Below, piece after piece: positions 23,169-35,781 of a stretch of DNA of 64,000 bases. The DNA lies in NCBI GenBank assembly GCA_032629725.1, contig JAFEVB010000010.1:248001-312000 (forward strand). Direction: 5' to 3'. The notes under the pieces are model-generated. The model saw only the letters and a program-made list of their open reading frames with translations, made no database searches and had not been told where the DNA came from. Each line of letters starts with the position of its first letter. Position 1 is the first letter of the stretch. The translations under genes were made by a program, and so were the position numbers. This DNA is from Gremmenia infestans. Its lineage: Eukaryota > Ascomycota > Leotiomycetes > Helotiales > Hamatocanthoscyphaceae.

Positions 23169-26092
23169 GATGTATTAATGAAGAATAACAGATTTTCTCT
23201 GGTTATGGATGGCCGAAGGATGATGAACCTCTAGAGGCTCGGCGCACCAGAGGATATCGAGGATAATGCACACTGCACGATTACTTGCTTTGTTCTTTGC
23301 TGGTGGGGCGCTCAATACGCACCCAGTAAAGAGAGTTGAAAGCCGCCACTGTGTCTCACACCGCATACAAAGAATGCATCGCTGACTTGGGTAACCGAAA
23401 GAAGGGCTAGACCACGATGATCGTAGCCAGTGATTCTGACGGGTTCGGTACAAGTAAATAAAGGAATGCAACCTTCCTTCTCGAACCTCAGACCAGGCCA
23501 GCACCCAACATGGACAAGACAAGTCTTCCGGTCTTGCGAGCGCGGTGGAGGATGCATGCCCGTGCATATGCAGATGCTGGGGTTTTCGATTAGTTTGGAT
23601 AGACAGTAAAAGTTGCAGGGTCTAGAGAAGGATATATCTCTCTCATTGGAGCAGCCGCCGATAAACTTCCTCAGCCTTGCGTACCCTGAGTACAAATGTA
23701 CCCTCCATAAACTTGATTCCCGGGGATTCTAGCGAGTTGTCTGACACTCCAGCACGCCGTGGAGTATATCCATTGGACCATACAAGTCATTACAAGCTGT
23801 GAATACGAAGAGTGCCTTGTCGTTCTCGTCGCCACAACGCCATTTCAGCCAACGTGAGAGGAGTCAACCAGATTCCAGGAGTATGAATAGATCAACCAGA
23901 GACCATCCAACATCGCATCGCCACCCCACCACACCAGACCATACCATACCACACATCCACAAAGACCCGTTTGTCTAACCCATGCGAACAGTCACGTTCT
24001 TGATCGGATTTGTGATTATCTTTGTTCTTTCGGCCGCGCGCAGAAGAAAGTATGAGCGCTCGTGGTGGATCTGCTTCTACAGTACTGTACTCTACCATGC
24101 CGGTCCGGTACTACCAGCCTCTTTCGGTTGCTTACCTTATTGATCCACTTTATCCCCAAAGTGGGGTAAGTGATGGCCACTACTCTCCTACTCCTAGCCA
24201 CAACCGCACAGTCTTATTCGGCATTGAGGCTCTCGACCGACGGTCTAGCCGCATCGGGACACCATGCCAGCACTTGCAGCCCAGTCCTGCCCTTACTAAA
24301 AGACATGGGAGAAAAGCACGGGTATTGGTAAGTGTTAGGCCATGTCACGGGACAAGCCAAACGAGCGAGGTGAGGGGAGGGTACTCGAGTATGGTACTTC
24401 GTATGTTCAAAAAGTACAAACTAAATTTACGTATTCTAGAGTACCTATTATGTTGGCATAATCAGCTCTGCTTAGAAGGGTACCGCTTAGTATACCCGAG
24501 ACTTCCCTTTGTATATATAATCCGTATATGATGAGTGCTTTCCCGAGCAAGTGTAAACGTTGCGCTATCTACGAAGTAGTCAGAAATTAAAGCCAAACTA
24601 AATAAATTACCTACGAGTAGTACAGTAAGAATACACGTACAATAGCATAACGTTAGTCACAAATAGTAGGTCTAGGTAGACTGCTGTGCCTTACTAGCAG
24701 AGGCACAACATCTAGTTGTAGGTCATGCCCCGCGGCACGGAAGCTATCTATCCCACTACTTGTTGCTTATCTCAAGCCCAAAACGGCTTTCACCGGCCGC
24801 CTTTTTAGACGGGCCGTCCAACCCACACGCTAAGCCTCTTTAGGTCAAGACGCCAAGCCCCTTCTACGCGAATCATCGCTGGACAACACCGCATCCACGA
24901 TCCAACCCCCCCCTCTATTTCCTGGTGATCCTGGTGATCATGGTAGAGTAATCGAAGACTTCACCCACCTACCTGCATAATTTACGATGTACTCCGTATA
25001 TCGCCATCCATGCCACTATGCACGCACCGAAGCACTTTGCGCATACTGGCAACCTGCCATTGGTTCCAAGACTACTTCTTCCACACAAGAAGTAGACGCG
25101 TGCGTATTCGGTTGTACCGTCAAAGGAATCCCTTTGTTCCTGGCCGGCTTCTGGTGTGATCAATCACACTTGGAGAAATCGCTACGGGCGGATGCCCCCA
25201 AAGTAGCAGCTATCTTACTCGAGAGAACTCTAACTACGCCGTGCTGGTGGGGTGGTGGAGAGCCTCGGTCTCCTTTGAAGTCTGCTACCGTACGGTATGG
25301 TACGTACACGCACCCAGGCTGAGGGCGAGCATCTCATCCATCTGTTGTGTTAAATGCGCCGGATCAATTATCCGATGTTGCAATTCTCCGCCAAGTCCAG
25401 AAGCTGAGGGTGGGTATGGTGTAGGTGTGTTACCAAAACTTACTCAAATCGAGCGCCTTGCACCAAATATTGGTGCTTGTTGATCCTCATGATGAGGCTC
25501 ATCCAGACTCTGCGAGTATCTCCGTACCCATATGTAGTCCTGTCTGGTCTCCCGGAATCTTCAGCACCCTATTTGCCCGACCCCGGGCCCTTTGAACTTG
25601 CTCTGCATCTTGGTACCTTTATCCTAGTACAAACTAACAAAGGACCTGCCGGGATGTTACTCTACCCCAGTAGCTTTCTTCTTCCAGGGCCAGGGTACCA
25701 TAGCTTTTTCCTCTTTCCAGCTATTCGCGCAAAGATTTCTCGCTGACCATCTCTTCATTTCCTAGAAGCTTTTTCAGATTTTGCGGCACGCTTCGGGGGT
25801 TTATAGTATACACCTTGGAGTACGCAAGGGTCTTGACTGGTTGATCTGATCGTTTACTGACCATCCCGAAAGCTTGTGTGGAGCTTCGCACCTTCAGCCT
25901 TGGGTCGCCACCTACTTGACAGCTGCAGGCCGATCATATATTACTCTCACAGGCACCACCTCATAACCTGCAGCCCATCGTTGTTCCTGAGGAAGTACGT
26001 ACCCGTCTTCTACCCACGTTCGCTCGCGAAATACAGCAGAGTCGCTGTTCGCAATTCGATCGTTTTAGAAGCCTTTGTTCGAATAGGCCACG
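23169..26092. other. Long intergenic region (2.9 kb)
   Basis: No gene I can support. Several frames of 60-169 codons (the longest 24022-24531) lack domains and a consistent codon pattern. The stretch is rich in short GTAC, GGTACC-like and TACTCCGTA (24990-24998) words. It is probably a large promoter region for the gene at 26093 plus the upstream region of the kelch gene. Confidence 0.5.
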
Positions 26093-29000
26093 ATGATTTG
26101 GAGTCGGAACTTATGGGCGGTGGGAGGCCTGCTGGGTGTAGCACACGCTCAGTATGGAACAAACTCGAGTTTGACAAGTTCGAGCGAAGACTCATGCACA
26201 GCCGCGACGGTCACTATAACCACGGGATATGAATGGATATATACCGAACCCGCCACTACGGTTATTTCAATGTAAGTTTAAATCCTTCAGATCCTTCAGA
26301 CGCAGTACAACCGACTAACAAACTCAAAGCTACACCACGACCGTATAGTAAGTTGTGGCATCCTTTTCGTTTCGCACCGAGAAGAAATTGGCACTCCCGG
26401 CCTGAAGTGCGAATTAAGATTCTTGGATGAGTTGTATTTTCGACATCTTGAGGCAGGAGCTGAATCCTCTTCATACGCCAATTGAAGAATACTTGATATG
26501 CTGCAGCGAATGCGACAACATGCCTTTCAGTTTCAGCCTCTGGGGAAAGGGGTTTCGTGAAGACAAATGCTTACCATTCATAGTGGCACGACGACTGTTC
26601 CAATCAATGAAACGGTACGGAGACCTTTGCATGTTGGAGAAACCCACTGATCAAAAGCAATAGATCACTTCATACGTGGAATCAGACAAGACTCTTACAG
26701 AGACCAAGACCGATAATATTACTACAACGGCAACCCACGATGAGACGTGAGTTTCCGAGGAATGGGTGATATGAAGAGATGAAGTTGACAGGATTCTTGC
26801 AGGACAACGGAAATCGACTGTATTTACATAACCCGGACTTCTCTGATTACAACGGTATGTGAAAACCTCCACGAAAGTGCACCTTGAGAATGGATACCCT
26901 ATTTTGGGAATGGGTGTCCAGCTCATTGTGTCGATTGGATTCGCAGGCTAAAGCTTTCCAGTCAATTCCTTACCCAACGACCGTCACCAATTCCTACGGT
27001 TATAACGTAACGGTTACAGCATGGAGTACGATTGTGACGACAGCTACTGTTGTATCCTCTTACACAACGACGGCATGTAGCCCCGAAAAACATTGCACGG
27101 CAAGGGAATCTAATTTGTATTATAGGTACCCACAACGACTACGGCGACGCAACTAACAACAACTACTTGTTATGAGACTACGACGGTATGAACATATTCC
27201 TTGAAGCACATCAATGGCGGATATGGCCTCGTTTCAACCTTGCAGGCGCAATTTAGCTGACCTCTATTAGTACACGGCTACAAAGAACATCACAGAAATC
27301 ACATCAATACCATACACTGTGACTGATAACGTTACTTTATACTCGACGTCGACTTATACTACGGTAAGATACGGGTCGCTTGTTCTTGCAGCTAAGACTT
27401 TGACTAGGGAGATTGAAACGCAGCAATGGCTAAGGATATTTACTGACTCTTCTAAAAGGTTTCTACTTATTTGACTACGGAGACTAGTACCACAACTGCG
27501 ACAACAACGGTATGTTCATTAAACTTCCTCCCAGCTTCCTAAAACACATACCTCACTTTGTCACATGATATTGGCATATCACGTGAAACTTTTGTCCAGC
27601 TTCATTCAAATGTTCATTTCTGGTGTGCCGGTTCGGTTTGCTGTCAAGAGATGAGACATACACGTACTAAAGCATGCATATACTTATTTCTATCTACCCG
27701 TTACTCGCGCACCTGCATATATAAACGCAATACTGACATTCGTCCCAGGTTCCCACCACAACGACCGAAATCTCCGTCTCGGTTTCAGAGTCTGATATTA
27801 CTGTCAACGTACCAACCACAGTTGTCTCGACGAGAGAAGTCACAGATACGATTACTGTGCCTACTACGACCACAGACATCGAACTCACCACATATACTTT
27901 AACAACAAGCGTGCCGTATGCAACCACAGTTTACGACAATTCCACAGTAACATTGTACAGCACAAAAACTGTAACAACTGCCTGTGATTGTATTATATAT
28001 GTACCGACAACGATAGTATCGACCACGACTACCACTGCGACGACGTGTATCACGCTCACCTCGACGAAACTTATCCCCACGACAGTTCGCACCACAATTA
28101 GCAAAGACCATACGAAAACGACAACCGAATACTCAGTTAGCACTTTCACATCGGTCTCAACATATGTAACTACCGCAACCTCGCTTATTACCACTGAGTT
28201 GACGACTACGGCCACACAAACGAGTATTGTCACATCGACGCTTCCACCGGTGATCATCACGACGTCAATTTCGGGCTCTTTGACCACGATTACATTGCCT
28301 GCATCGACCGTTACAAGTGTTGTTACGTCTGTCATCCCGCCTGTAACGATTACTACTTCGATTTCCGGCTCCCTGACTACGACTACACTGTCTGCTTCGA
28401 CCGTAACAAGCGACATTACGACAACGGCCATAAGTGTTATAACTTCAGTTATTCCGCCTGTCACAGTTACTGATACCATATCGGGCTCCCTGACAACATT
28501 TACGCAACCCGCCTCAACGATTATCTCAACCATTGGCCAAACATCCACTCTCACTCTACCAGGAATTACAATCACGCTCCCCGGATCAATCTCTACGCAG
28601 CCAGGCTCGACTATTTTGTCTACTCTGCCGGGATCGGTGACTACAATAACAGGCCCCGGGTCGACCGTCATCTCGGTTTCCACGTTGCCGGGATCGCTAA
28701 CTACGATTGTAGGCCCCGGTGATACTGTGACTGCCCCAGGCTCGACCGTTACCCTATCTGGAGCTCCAGGACAGACTGTAACGATCACTGGCCCATCTGG
28801 TGCTCCCGGTACGACGGTAACACTTCCAGGCTCTCCTGGAGCCACCGTTACTCAAACGTTCACGGTCACGGACGAGCTCGCTTGTCCAAAACCCTCAAAT
28901 ACAGGTCCAGTGACTCCTCAACAAACCGGAGATAATGCACTCTGGGGTTGCGCACCAGGATACGTCTGTAACCCACCAATGCCTGATGGTTGTACCTTGT

Positions 29001-30307
29001 GGGTTGATCCACCTGATTATGATTATCTCTGCGAGGCCCAGTATTGCAAACCGGCTATGCCCTTCACAGATGTCGTCTGGCCTACCAATCAGACAACGTA
29101 CTACCCGCCTCCCAAAGGATACTTCAACCTCAACCCTCATGCGTTTGGACTGGATTATGGTATTTTCGTAGAGAAAATAGTGACGGTGTATATCATTGGA
29201 AGTGATGAAAGCGCAATCTCAACACAAACAACAGGAAACTGGGAGTCTCAAACTAGCTTATCGCATTACCCACCGACCTCGACTGCATCCGACATTTCCT
29301 CCGACATCAAACGCCAGCTGACCAAGAGAGATTTGACGGTCGTTCCTTCTAGATGCTACGCACAGTGCAACAATTGTTTCCTCGAAGCGCAAAGGATTGG
29401 ATTGACAAGTGCTCTTTGCGATTCCGACTCTGCCTTTGAATTCGATTATGGATCTTGCACTTCCTGCGTGGAAGCCAACGAAGGTACCATCAAGGTTTCA
29501 CAACAGGTTTATATCGATCCAGAATTCCAGCCCTTCATCAGCTTCTGTAACGCACAGTCTGCACAGCCGGATCTCGAATCAACGAGTACTGGAACGGTGA
29601 TTCCCGTTCCAGCTACAGAGAGCGTTGCTTCCTCCACGCAGACCCCAAGCGTAGCTGTCACGAGCCAGGCAGCCGCAAACACCAATACGATTCCTGCGAT
29701 AATCAGCTCGGTCAGCTCGACCAGCTCGACCAGCTCGACTTCCCAAACTACAACCACAAGCAGCAGTTCGCGGCAATCTATATCCTCTTCATCCTCAGTA
29801 GTAAGCTCGAGTAGTGCTACATCGAGCATCGCCAGCAGTACGCTGTCTTCCCTATCTTCTTCATCCTCAGTAGTGAGCTCGAGGAGTGTTGGATCTAGCA
29901 TCGCCAGCAGTACGCTGTCTTCCCTGTCTTCTTCATCCTCAGTAGTGAGCTCGAGGAGTGTTGGATCTAGCATCGCCAGCAGTACGCTGTCTTCCTCGTC
30001 TTCCTTAGTAGTGAGCTCGAAATCATCAGGAATTGCAAGCGTGTCTTCAAGCAGAGCTAGCAGCTCCGTCAGTAGTACACCTAGCAGAACGCCGAGCTTT
30101 TCTTCCCCCGCTTCATCGCCATCTCCTTCATCTGTTGTCAGCTCGACATCAGCTAATGCAGGCGTTGCAACGAGCACAGGCCGCAGCTCAGCATCCGCCA
30201 CAACATCATCTGGCTCTCCGCAAATCACCGGCTCTGCCAACGCAGCGCGCCCTTCGACCTTCTCGATGGCAGCACTGCTGCTCATTTCGCTCTTCGCCTT
30301 GCTCTAA
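26093..30307 (+). CDS. Thr/Ser-rich, probably GPI-anchored cell-wall protein with many tiny exons
   Basis: The model gives 1078 aa in ten exons: 26093-26271, 26330-26347, 26584-26614, 26664-26746, 26803-26854, 26962-27072, 27126-27185, 27271-27363, 27459-27509 and 27749-30307. It begins with a signal peptide (MIWSRNLWAVGGLLGVAHA). The Thr-rich part has about three copies of a PPV-x-T-x-S-I-SGSLTT-x-T unit, then Gly/Pro-rich 'PGSTV' repeats. A Cys-rich domain follows (about 28880-29560; WGCAPGYVCNPP, CYAQCNNCFLEA, CTSCVEA). A Ser-rich stalk and a hydrophobic C-terminus (FSMAALLLISLFALL) are typical of GPI attachment. One donor in the model is GC (27073). The first three small exons and the acceptor at 26961 are the least certain. 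No enzyme domain is seen; a wall structural or adhesion role is likely. Confidence 0.7.
29792..30003 (+). repeat. 72-bp tandem repeat coding a 24-residue Ser-rich unit
   Basis: Three head-to-tail copies start at 29792, 29864 and 29936. The second and third are nearly identical; the first and the end of the third diverge. They encode the stalk of the wall protein. Confidence 0.9.
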
Positions 30308-31502
30308 GAGCCCGATGAAGTTTAATTTTCAGCATCTTGTTTTAGCATTTACGATTCACGCGGCGCATATTTTAGCAGTATCATGATTTATAAGATTTTG
30401 GAATACGATACAGAAAGACCGACCATGATACCCACATTCCTTAGAATAATGGATTTGGGATGAAAGAACCCCAAACGATACGACGCTCATTCACGATAGA
30501 TACGACATATACACACTCTTTACGGCCTTTGCAATACATGGATTTAGGAAAATAAGATACCCACGGGGCACGCTCATTCGACCACAATCGACCGGCGTTA
30601 AATGGGAATGGGCATAGTAATAGGATAGGAACCATCATGGGATGGGAACTAATTTGAGGAAAAGTTCAAAGGGGAAGTAGTTTAGAAGAACTCTCTGCTG
30701 GAAGAGATATATACGAGATATGGTGTTTAATATTTACCCTTCACTTCTTGTGTGGATATTTAAGGGATCTTTTTCGGGTGGTGGGGTGCGGTGGGAATGT
30801 GTCGAGTGGAAGGGGAAGGGGGGAGATGGGACGACGTGTTGTCACTAATTGGTTGACAGCATGCAAAGATAGGACAGGAGAGAAGATACTTTCTAGGATA
30901 AGCAGAATACAATTCGTGACTATATGAGCTTATTTTGCTTTTGCTTTTTTGATTGGGGTTGTGATTGCGATGTTTTTAATTACTCTCCTGCTTGCTTTAC
31001 TTTACTACCTTATTACCCGCGCTTTCTGCTATAGTATACCTTTGTATATGATTTTAAGGGGGGTAATTCTAGTATGTATGTTTAGAATCACGACGTGCTG
31101 TTTGTTATATATGGATATCATAGAAGCGCTATATCTTTTCTTCTGTGTCATGCTCGAGGTCTGGAGGCTGGTCACGTGAAACCCAGCTATTCACATTTTC
31201 GATTCACATTTTTGATTTTCAAAGTGAATTTCGTGTGCTCGGTCACTTGATGGTTGGATCTTGAGAGGGAATTGTGTTTCATCTGTCCTGTGGACTGGAC
31301 GCGTTCGACGCTGTTCGCTCTGACTTTCCTACCTGGACTAGTGCTCAAGGTCACTACTGTCTACCTACCTATCTTCTGGAGTACCTTGCCCTTCCTCATT
31401 AGGCTCTGCTCTGCGACATCCTATCTCCCTCATCAGGCTCTTTTCTGCTCTGTGATATCCTCTGTTTCCCACTAGACAGTCCATACTGTCTCGAGAATCC
31501 CA
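30308..31502. other. Intergenic region
   Basis: No gene seen. A hydrophobic 76-codon frame (30949-31179) in T-rich sequence is most likely chance. A pyrimidine-rich leader precedes the ATG at 31503. Confidence 0.55.
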
Positions 31503-32933
31503 ATGACCAGCTCTAACCTGTCATCCACGGACAAGCTGATCCAGCATCCGAAAAACATGAAGCTCATGCTGGCATTCCTAGGTCTTCGGCCCAAGCCCGC
31601 TCGCCGTACCCCAACTCGCCGCACCAAGAATATGAGTGTGGCATATACCCTCAATGGCAAATCCTACGATGCGCCCGAGGCAGAGTATCTGTCAGACTCG
31701 ATTGAGCGAGCGCACTGCAACCTCACCTTCGACTTCTGCGACGAGTGGGAGAAGTCCGCCATCGCGCTCAGCGTCCATGGACGGTGTGTGCAGAAATTTG
31801 ACGATGATGGAGCGCGCATCGGGCCGGAGTACCATACTGTGTCTGTGACTTTTAAGCCGGAGAATATTGTTGGCTATCTTTCGTACCCACTTCAGGTAGG
31901 TTTATTCTCTGAATCGCTGTTCAGAAGCTCAGATGCAGGTCCCCGAGACAGCTTCCACGCTCGGCGTTCTCCCACAAACCAACCTTTACTGTGCTAATAC
32001 GTCTTTCAGCCCGGCATCTCCATCCCAGCAAACTTCAGCCCCCCGGAAGGATACCTCACCAGCGAGAAGTATCCAAAGCGCATCATCAATTTCAGAGCAA
32101 CCAAAGGCACCATCAGCAACCCCGCCATCCCCAGCATGATGAGCCCATTCGTCGAGGAGCCCATGACCACTCTGGTGCGCGACGTCACAAGTTACAAGCA
32201 GCAGGGCGAGCTCTTGATAGTGCAATGTATCGTTGATGAGTGGCGATATGACGAGCTCGTTGTCATCAACATCAGACATCAGATCGAGCAAGAGAAGTTG
32301 GTTCTGAAGTGCGGAAAATGCATGGAGTCGGGCCACGAAGCTATTCATTGCCAACAACTCTGGTGCACTGAGTGCAAGATGGTTGGGCATGTGGTGGAAT
32401 GTTGCAAGGCGCGTTGGTGCCCGGAGTGTAACATGGCTGGCCATATCTGCAGAGAGGTTTCCTATCCTTGCAAAGTCTGTGGGGAAGCTGGCCATCGCGC
32501 TACCGATTGCAAGCAAGATTGGTGCACGAAGTGTCAAATTTCTGGTAAGTACAACATCCTCATTCGTATCATATCATCTCCTGCCCACCCTGAAATATCA
32601 CCACATGCAACCCAGCTATTCCAAGATTCTTGAAATGGGAAACCCAATTCCCGAAATCCCAAACCATACTTATAAGAACTTTCTAACTCCCCCGTCCGTT
32701 CCTCAGGTCACATCGCCATGGATTCCTGTCTAAAAGACAACAAGAAATTATACCTCGGAATCAAACGTTCTTCAACATGCAGCAAGACGCGAACATCGAA
32801 GGATAGTAGCAGCCAAACAATCAGTTCAAACGCCAAGAGCACGCGTAGCGTCAAGACGATCAAAAAGGCCACGGCATCAGCCCCGGATGTCGCCTACGGC
32901 GTTCACTATCTACACGGCGGCGGCATAATGTGA
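31503..32933 (+). CDS. Five-zinc-knuckle (CCHC) protein with unrecognised N-terminal domain, 384 aa
   Basis: Exons 31503-31895, 32010-32544 and 32707-32933 join in frame. The C-terminal half has five consecutive C-x2-C-x4-H-type knuckles: CGKCMESGHEAIHC, CTECKMVGHVVECC, CPECNMAGHICREVSYPC (wide last spacing), CKVCGEAGHRATDC and CTKCQISGHIAMDSC. The fifth is split by an intron. CCHC arrays of this kind bind single-stranded nucleic acid in CNBP/Gis2-like proteins. The first ~200 residues look globular (LTFDFCDEWEKSAIALSVHG) but match nothing I know. The tail is Lys/Ser-rich. Nucleic-acid binding is a family inference. Confidence 0.7.
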
Positions 32934-33117
32934 TGAGTGTCATTGTAGCCGAACATACTTGTCTGTTTACCAGTACGTACGTTCCCGACGAATGAGTGGC
33001 TAAGTTCATGAGTGAGTTGAGATGAGATATTATAATATACAGAGCACACTAGGGTGAGCTAGCTTGGCTTACTTATGATGGATGGATTTTGATGGGATCT
33101 TGCTGTTATTTGCTTTG

Positions 33118-33138
33118 CTTTCTTTCTTTCTTTCTTTC
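33118..33138. repeat. (CTTT)n microsatellite
   Basis: About five tetranucleotide units in the spacer after the zinc-knuckle gene. Confidence 0.85.
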
Positions 33139-33740
33139 GGGCAAAAGCAGGGTGTTTCGGAGCTAGGGATATATGATATGATGGTGGGCGGGCGCAATTG
33201 ATGGCTTGAACCCGTAGGTAGAGATGTAAATGATAATAAATCAAGCATGAGTGAAGGTGTGAACGTGATTATTTGGAAGGTTGAGGAGATCTTTTTGGTA
33301 TTGTATTGTAGTAGGCAAGAAGACCCTGTCATGTTTATGAGAATAAGTTCTGCGCGGAATCATGTCGGGAAGAATATTATTCATAAGAGTAATCTACAGC
33401 ATCACCCCATGAAAGCTCTCGCCTCATCCCCTTGATCTCACCATCTTTCCATCCCTCTAGCCGTCACGACCAACCACTCCTGACTTATCAGTGCGTGCGC
33501 TAGTAGAAGGATACGAAATAGAGGAGCACTGGTGTAGAGCATACTAGACGTAATTTGGTTGCAATCCGATCATATTGCTATAAGGTTAAATTATATGAAA
33601 ACAATTAAAGTACAATTTGGGAGGATGTGGATCGTGTTTTCCTTAGAAAGGGGTGGCGGAGGAGGTCTAGCGTTCTAAAGTAGGCTTAGCGCTCGTCAGA
33701 TTATGCGCCTCGCAATAATGATTAGATGAAAGTACTTTTC

Positions 33741-35781
33741 TTAACCCTTCAATCCAGGCAGTTTTTCCTTCTTCATAGCCAGAGCACAAACCAGCGACAA
33801 AACCCCTGCCACAATGCTCAAGATATAAACCTTTTTCATAGCATCCATAATCGCTTCCACTGCTTCCACCTTCACAACATCAGGCAACCCTTCAAACACT
33901 AGACTTTGCGTTCCTGTAACCGTACTTCGGATCTCTGCCTTCGAGAATCTCAAATTATTGCCATCCAGTACGCGCTTTAGATTTTCAAAGGCATAGCTTT
34001 GGAAGACCTGGCCGGATATCAGCAGCGAGAGCAGTGTACCGCCCACTTGGGAGATATTCTGCAGAGACACCGCGCTTTGGATGTCTTTACCTGACCAGTT
34101 CTTGAGAGATGCTTTGACGCCTGCGATGGAGTAGGCTGCTTGGAAGGTAAGGCCGCTACCGAAGCCGAGCAGGATACTATAACCGTAGACCTTTCGGGGG
34201 TTACTGTCAAGGCGGATGGTATACATCAGACTGTCGCCGACTGTCATGAAAACTCCGGTCACAAGGTACATTACCCAACTGGGAAAAGATTAGCTCGTAC
34301 AACTAAGTGTTTGGTGTAGCCTGTATGGTGAAACGTACTAATAGCCCACTTTGGGAAGCAAGAACCCAGCGCTCATATTAGAGGCGATCATAACCAATAC
34401 AAACGGAAGCAAGCGTACAGCAGCCATGATAGAACTATCGCTATGCACAAACTGGAAATACAGCGGGATGTAATACAGCGGAACTTGAATATTGGTGACT
34501 GTCACTGCCGTCTGGATGCAGAGCAGAACTTCACTCCGGTTCCTGGTAACACGTCCTGGGGGCATCATTCGTGCTTCGCGGGTTGTGAGGATGAAGAAAT
34601 GTTGTTGCATGACCGTAAGCGCAAGCAGCACCCCGAAGACGACGAACATCGAGATGGTTCGGTGGTCATTCCATGCCCACGTCGCGCTGGCAAATGTTAA
34701 TACCATGGTGAAACAGACAAGCGTGCCCGTGCTGAGTATAAATCCAGCCCAATCCATACCCGCAAGTTTCTTCAGCGTGCTTTTATCAGATGTCGACGGG
34801 GGCCTCATCGAAGTTAGATAGATGAGGTAAATCGGCGCGCACACAGCTGCGATTACACTATTAAGAACTCAGCAATCATCAATCGTGAGTGCGTTGGGTG
34901 TACGAACAGGTTGATATAAAACGACCACCTCCACGTTGCTGCGCTAGTCGAAAAAGCACCACCAACAACTGGCCCCAGAATAGCCCCTATGCCCCACACA
35001 AAACCAATTAACGACATATACTTTCCCCTCTCCTCATTTGTCGTAGTCATCGAAAAGAAGTTGAGGATCCTAACGGGGACAAAGAGTCAGTCTCTTTCCA
35101 AAGATCGCAGAGGTAATGATCCAAGTGGACAAACCCAATATAAATCCCTGTCCCTCCCAATCCCGCAATCACCCGTCCGACATTCAGCGCATCCATGTTG
35201 GGAGCAGCACCACACAGTGCAGAGCCAGCTTCGAAGACTATCATGCTGGAGATAAACATCCATTTCAAATCAAAGACGGCGTAAAATGCCGAACTGCTAT
35301 TTGTCAGCTTCCACGTTTAGAGTTGAAGTTGGAATCATAGGAAGGATGATTGGGTGAGATATACGCGGGGAGAATTCCACAAACAGATGCAAGCGGAAAG
35401 CCGGTTCCTAGCCAGGTGAGTTGGGATGGGCTGTTGAAGGAGTGGATCACGGCTGCTTGGATGTCGGCGCTTATTGTGGTGTCGAGGCCGTAGATTAGAC
35501 ACCCCAGGTAGAGGGAAGTACAGACTAGGAATCACTGGGATAGAGCATTAGTTGACGTTGATTTTCAGAAAGGTAGAGGGGTATAGAAGAACAAAAGCAG
35601 ATGTGTGTACTCTGTAGCCTTGTGGTCTTGTGAGGATGTAATCTTCTTCTGAAGTTGGTACGGGCGGCGTGATTGTTTGAGGAGAGCCAGTTTCTACTTT
35701 CTCGTTGTCAATGTCCGTGGAATATGGAGAGGTCGACATTGGTGTATGTGATTTTGAATCTTTTTGAGTAGCGGAAGACAT
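33741..35781 (-). CDS. DHA2-type MFS transporter with an in-frame TGA at the start of exon 2
   Basis: A drug:H+ antiporter-like major facilitator. Exons are 35781-35611, 35534-35365, 35293-35135, 35069-34908, 34857-34339 and 34278-33741. All junctions keep frame and give 573 codons including the stop. Typical features are a polar N-terminus, then YLGCLIYGLDTTISADIQ, GRVIAGLGGTG, NEERGKYMSLIGFVWGIGAI with LGPVVGGAFS, WRWSFYINL, and further membrane helices to a Lys-rich end. The first codon of exon 2 (35534-35532) is TGA, after a good acceptor with a CTAAT branch point. The alternative acceptor at CCTAG does not keep frame. The gene is therefore either a recent pseudogene, read through, or affected by a sequence error. 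Likely substrates would be toxins or metabolites. Confidence 0.75.

Noticed and set aside
24022..24531. 169-codon plus-strand open frame
   Set aside because: No domain, signal or codon pattern; the region is a long spacer and the frame is crossed by regulatory-like short repeats.
28000..28845. 304-codon minus-strand frame inside the Thr-rich gene
   Set aside because: It is the antisense shadow of ACN/ACG-rich repeats, giving a Val-rich artefact.
30949..31179. Hydrophobic 76-codon frame resembling a membrane peptide
   Set aside because: T-rich DNA readily yields Leu/Phe/Ile codons by chance; no flanking gene signals.
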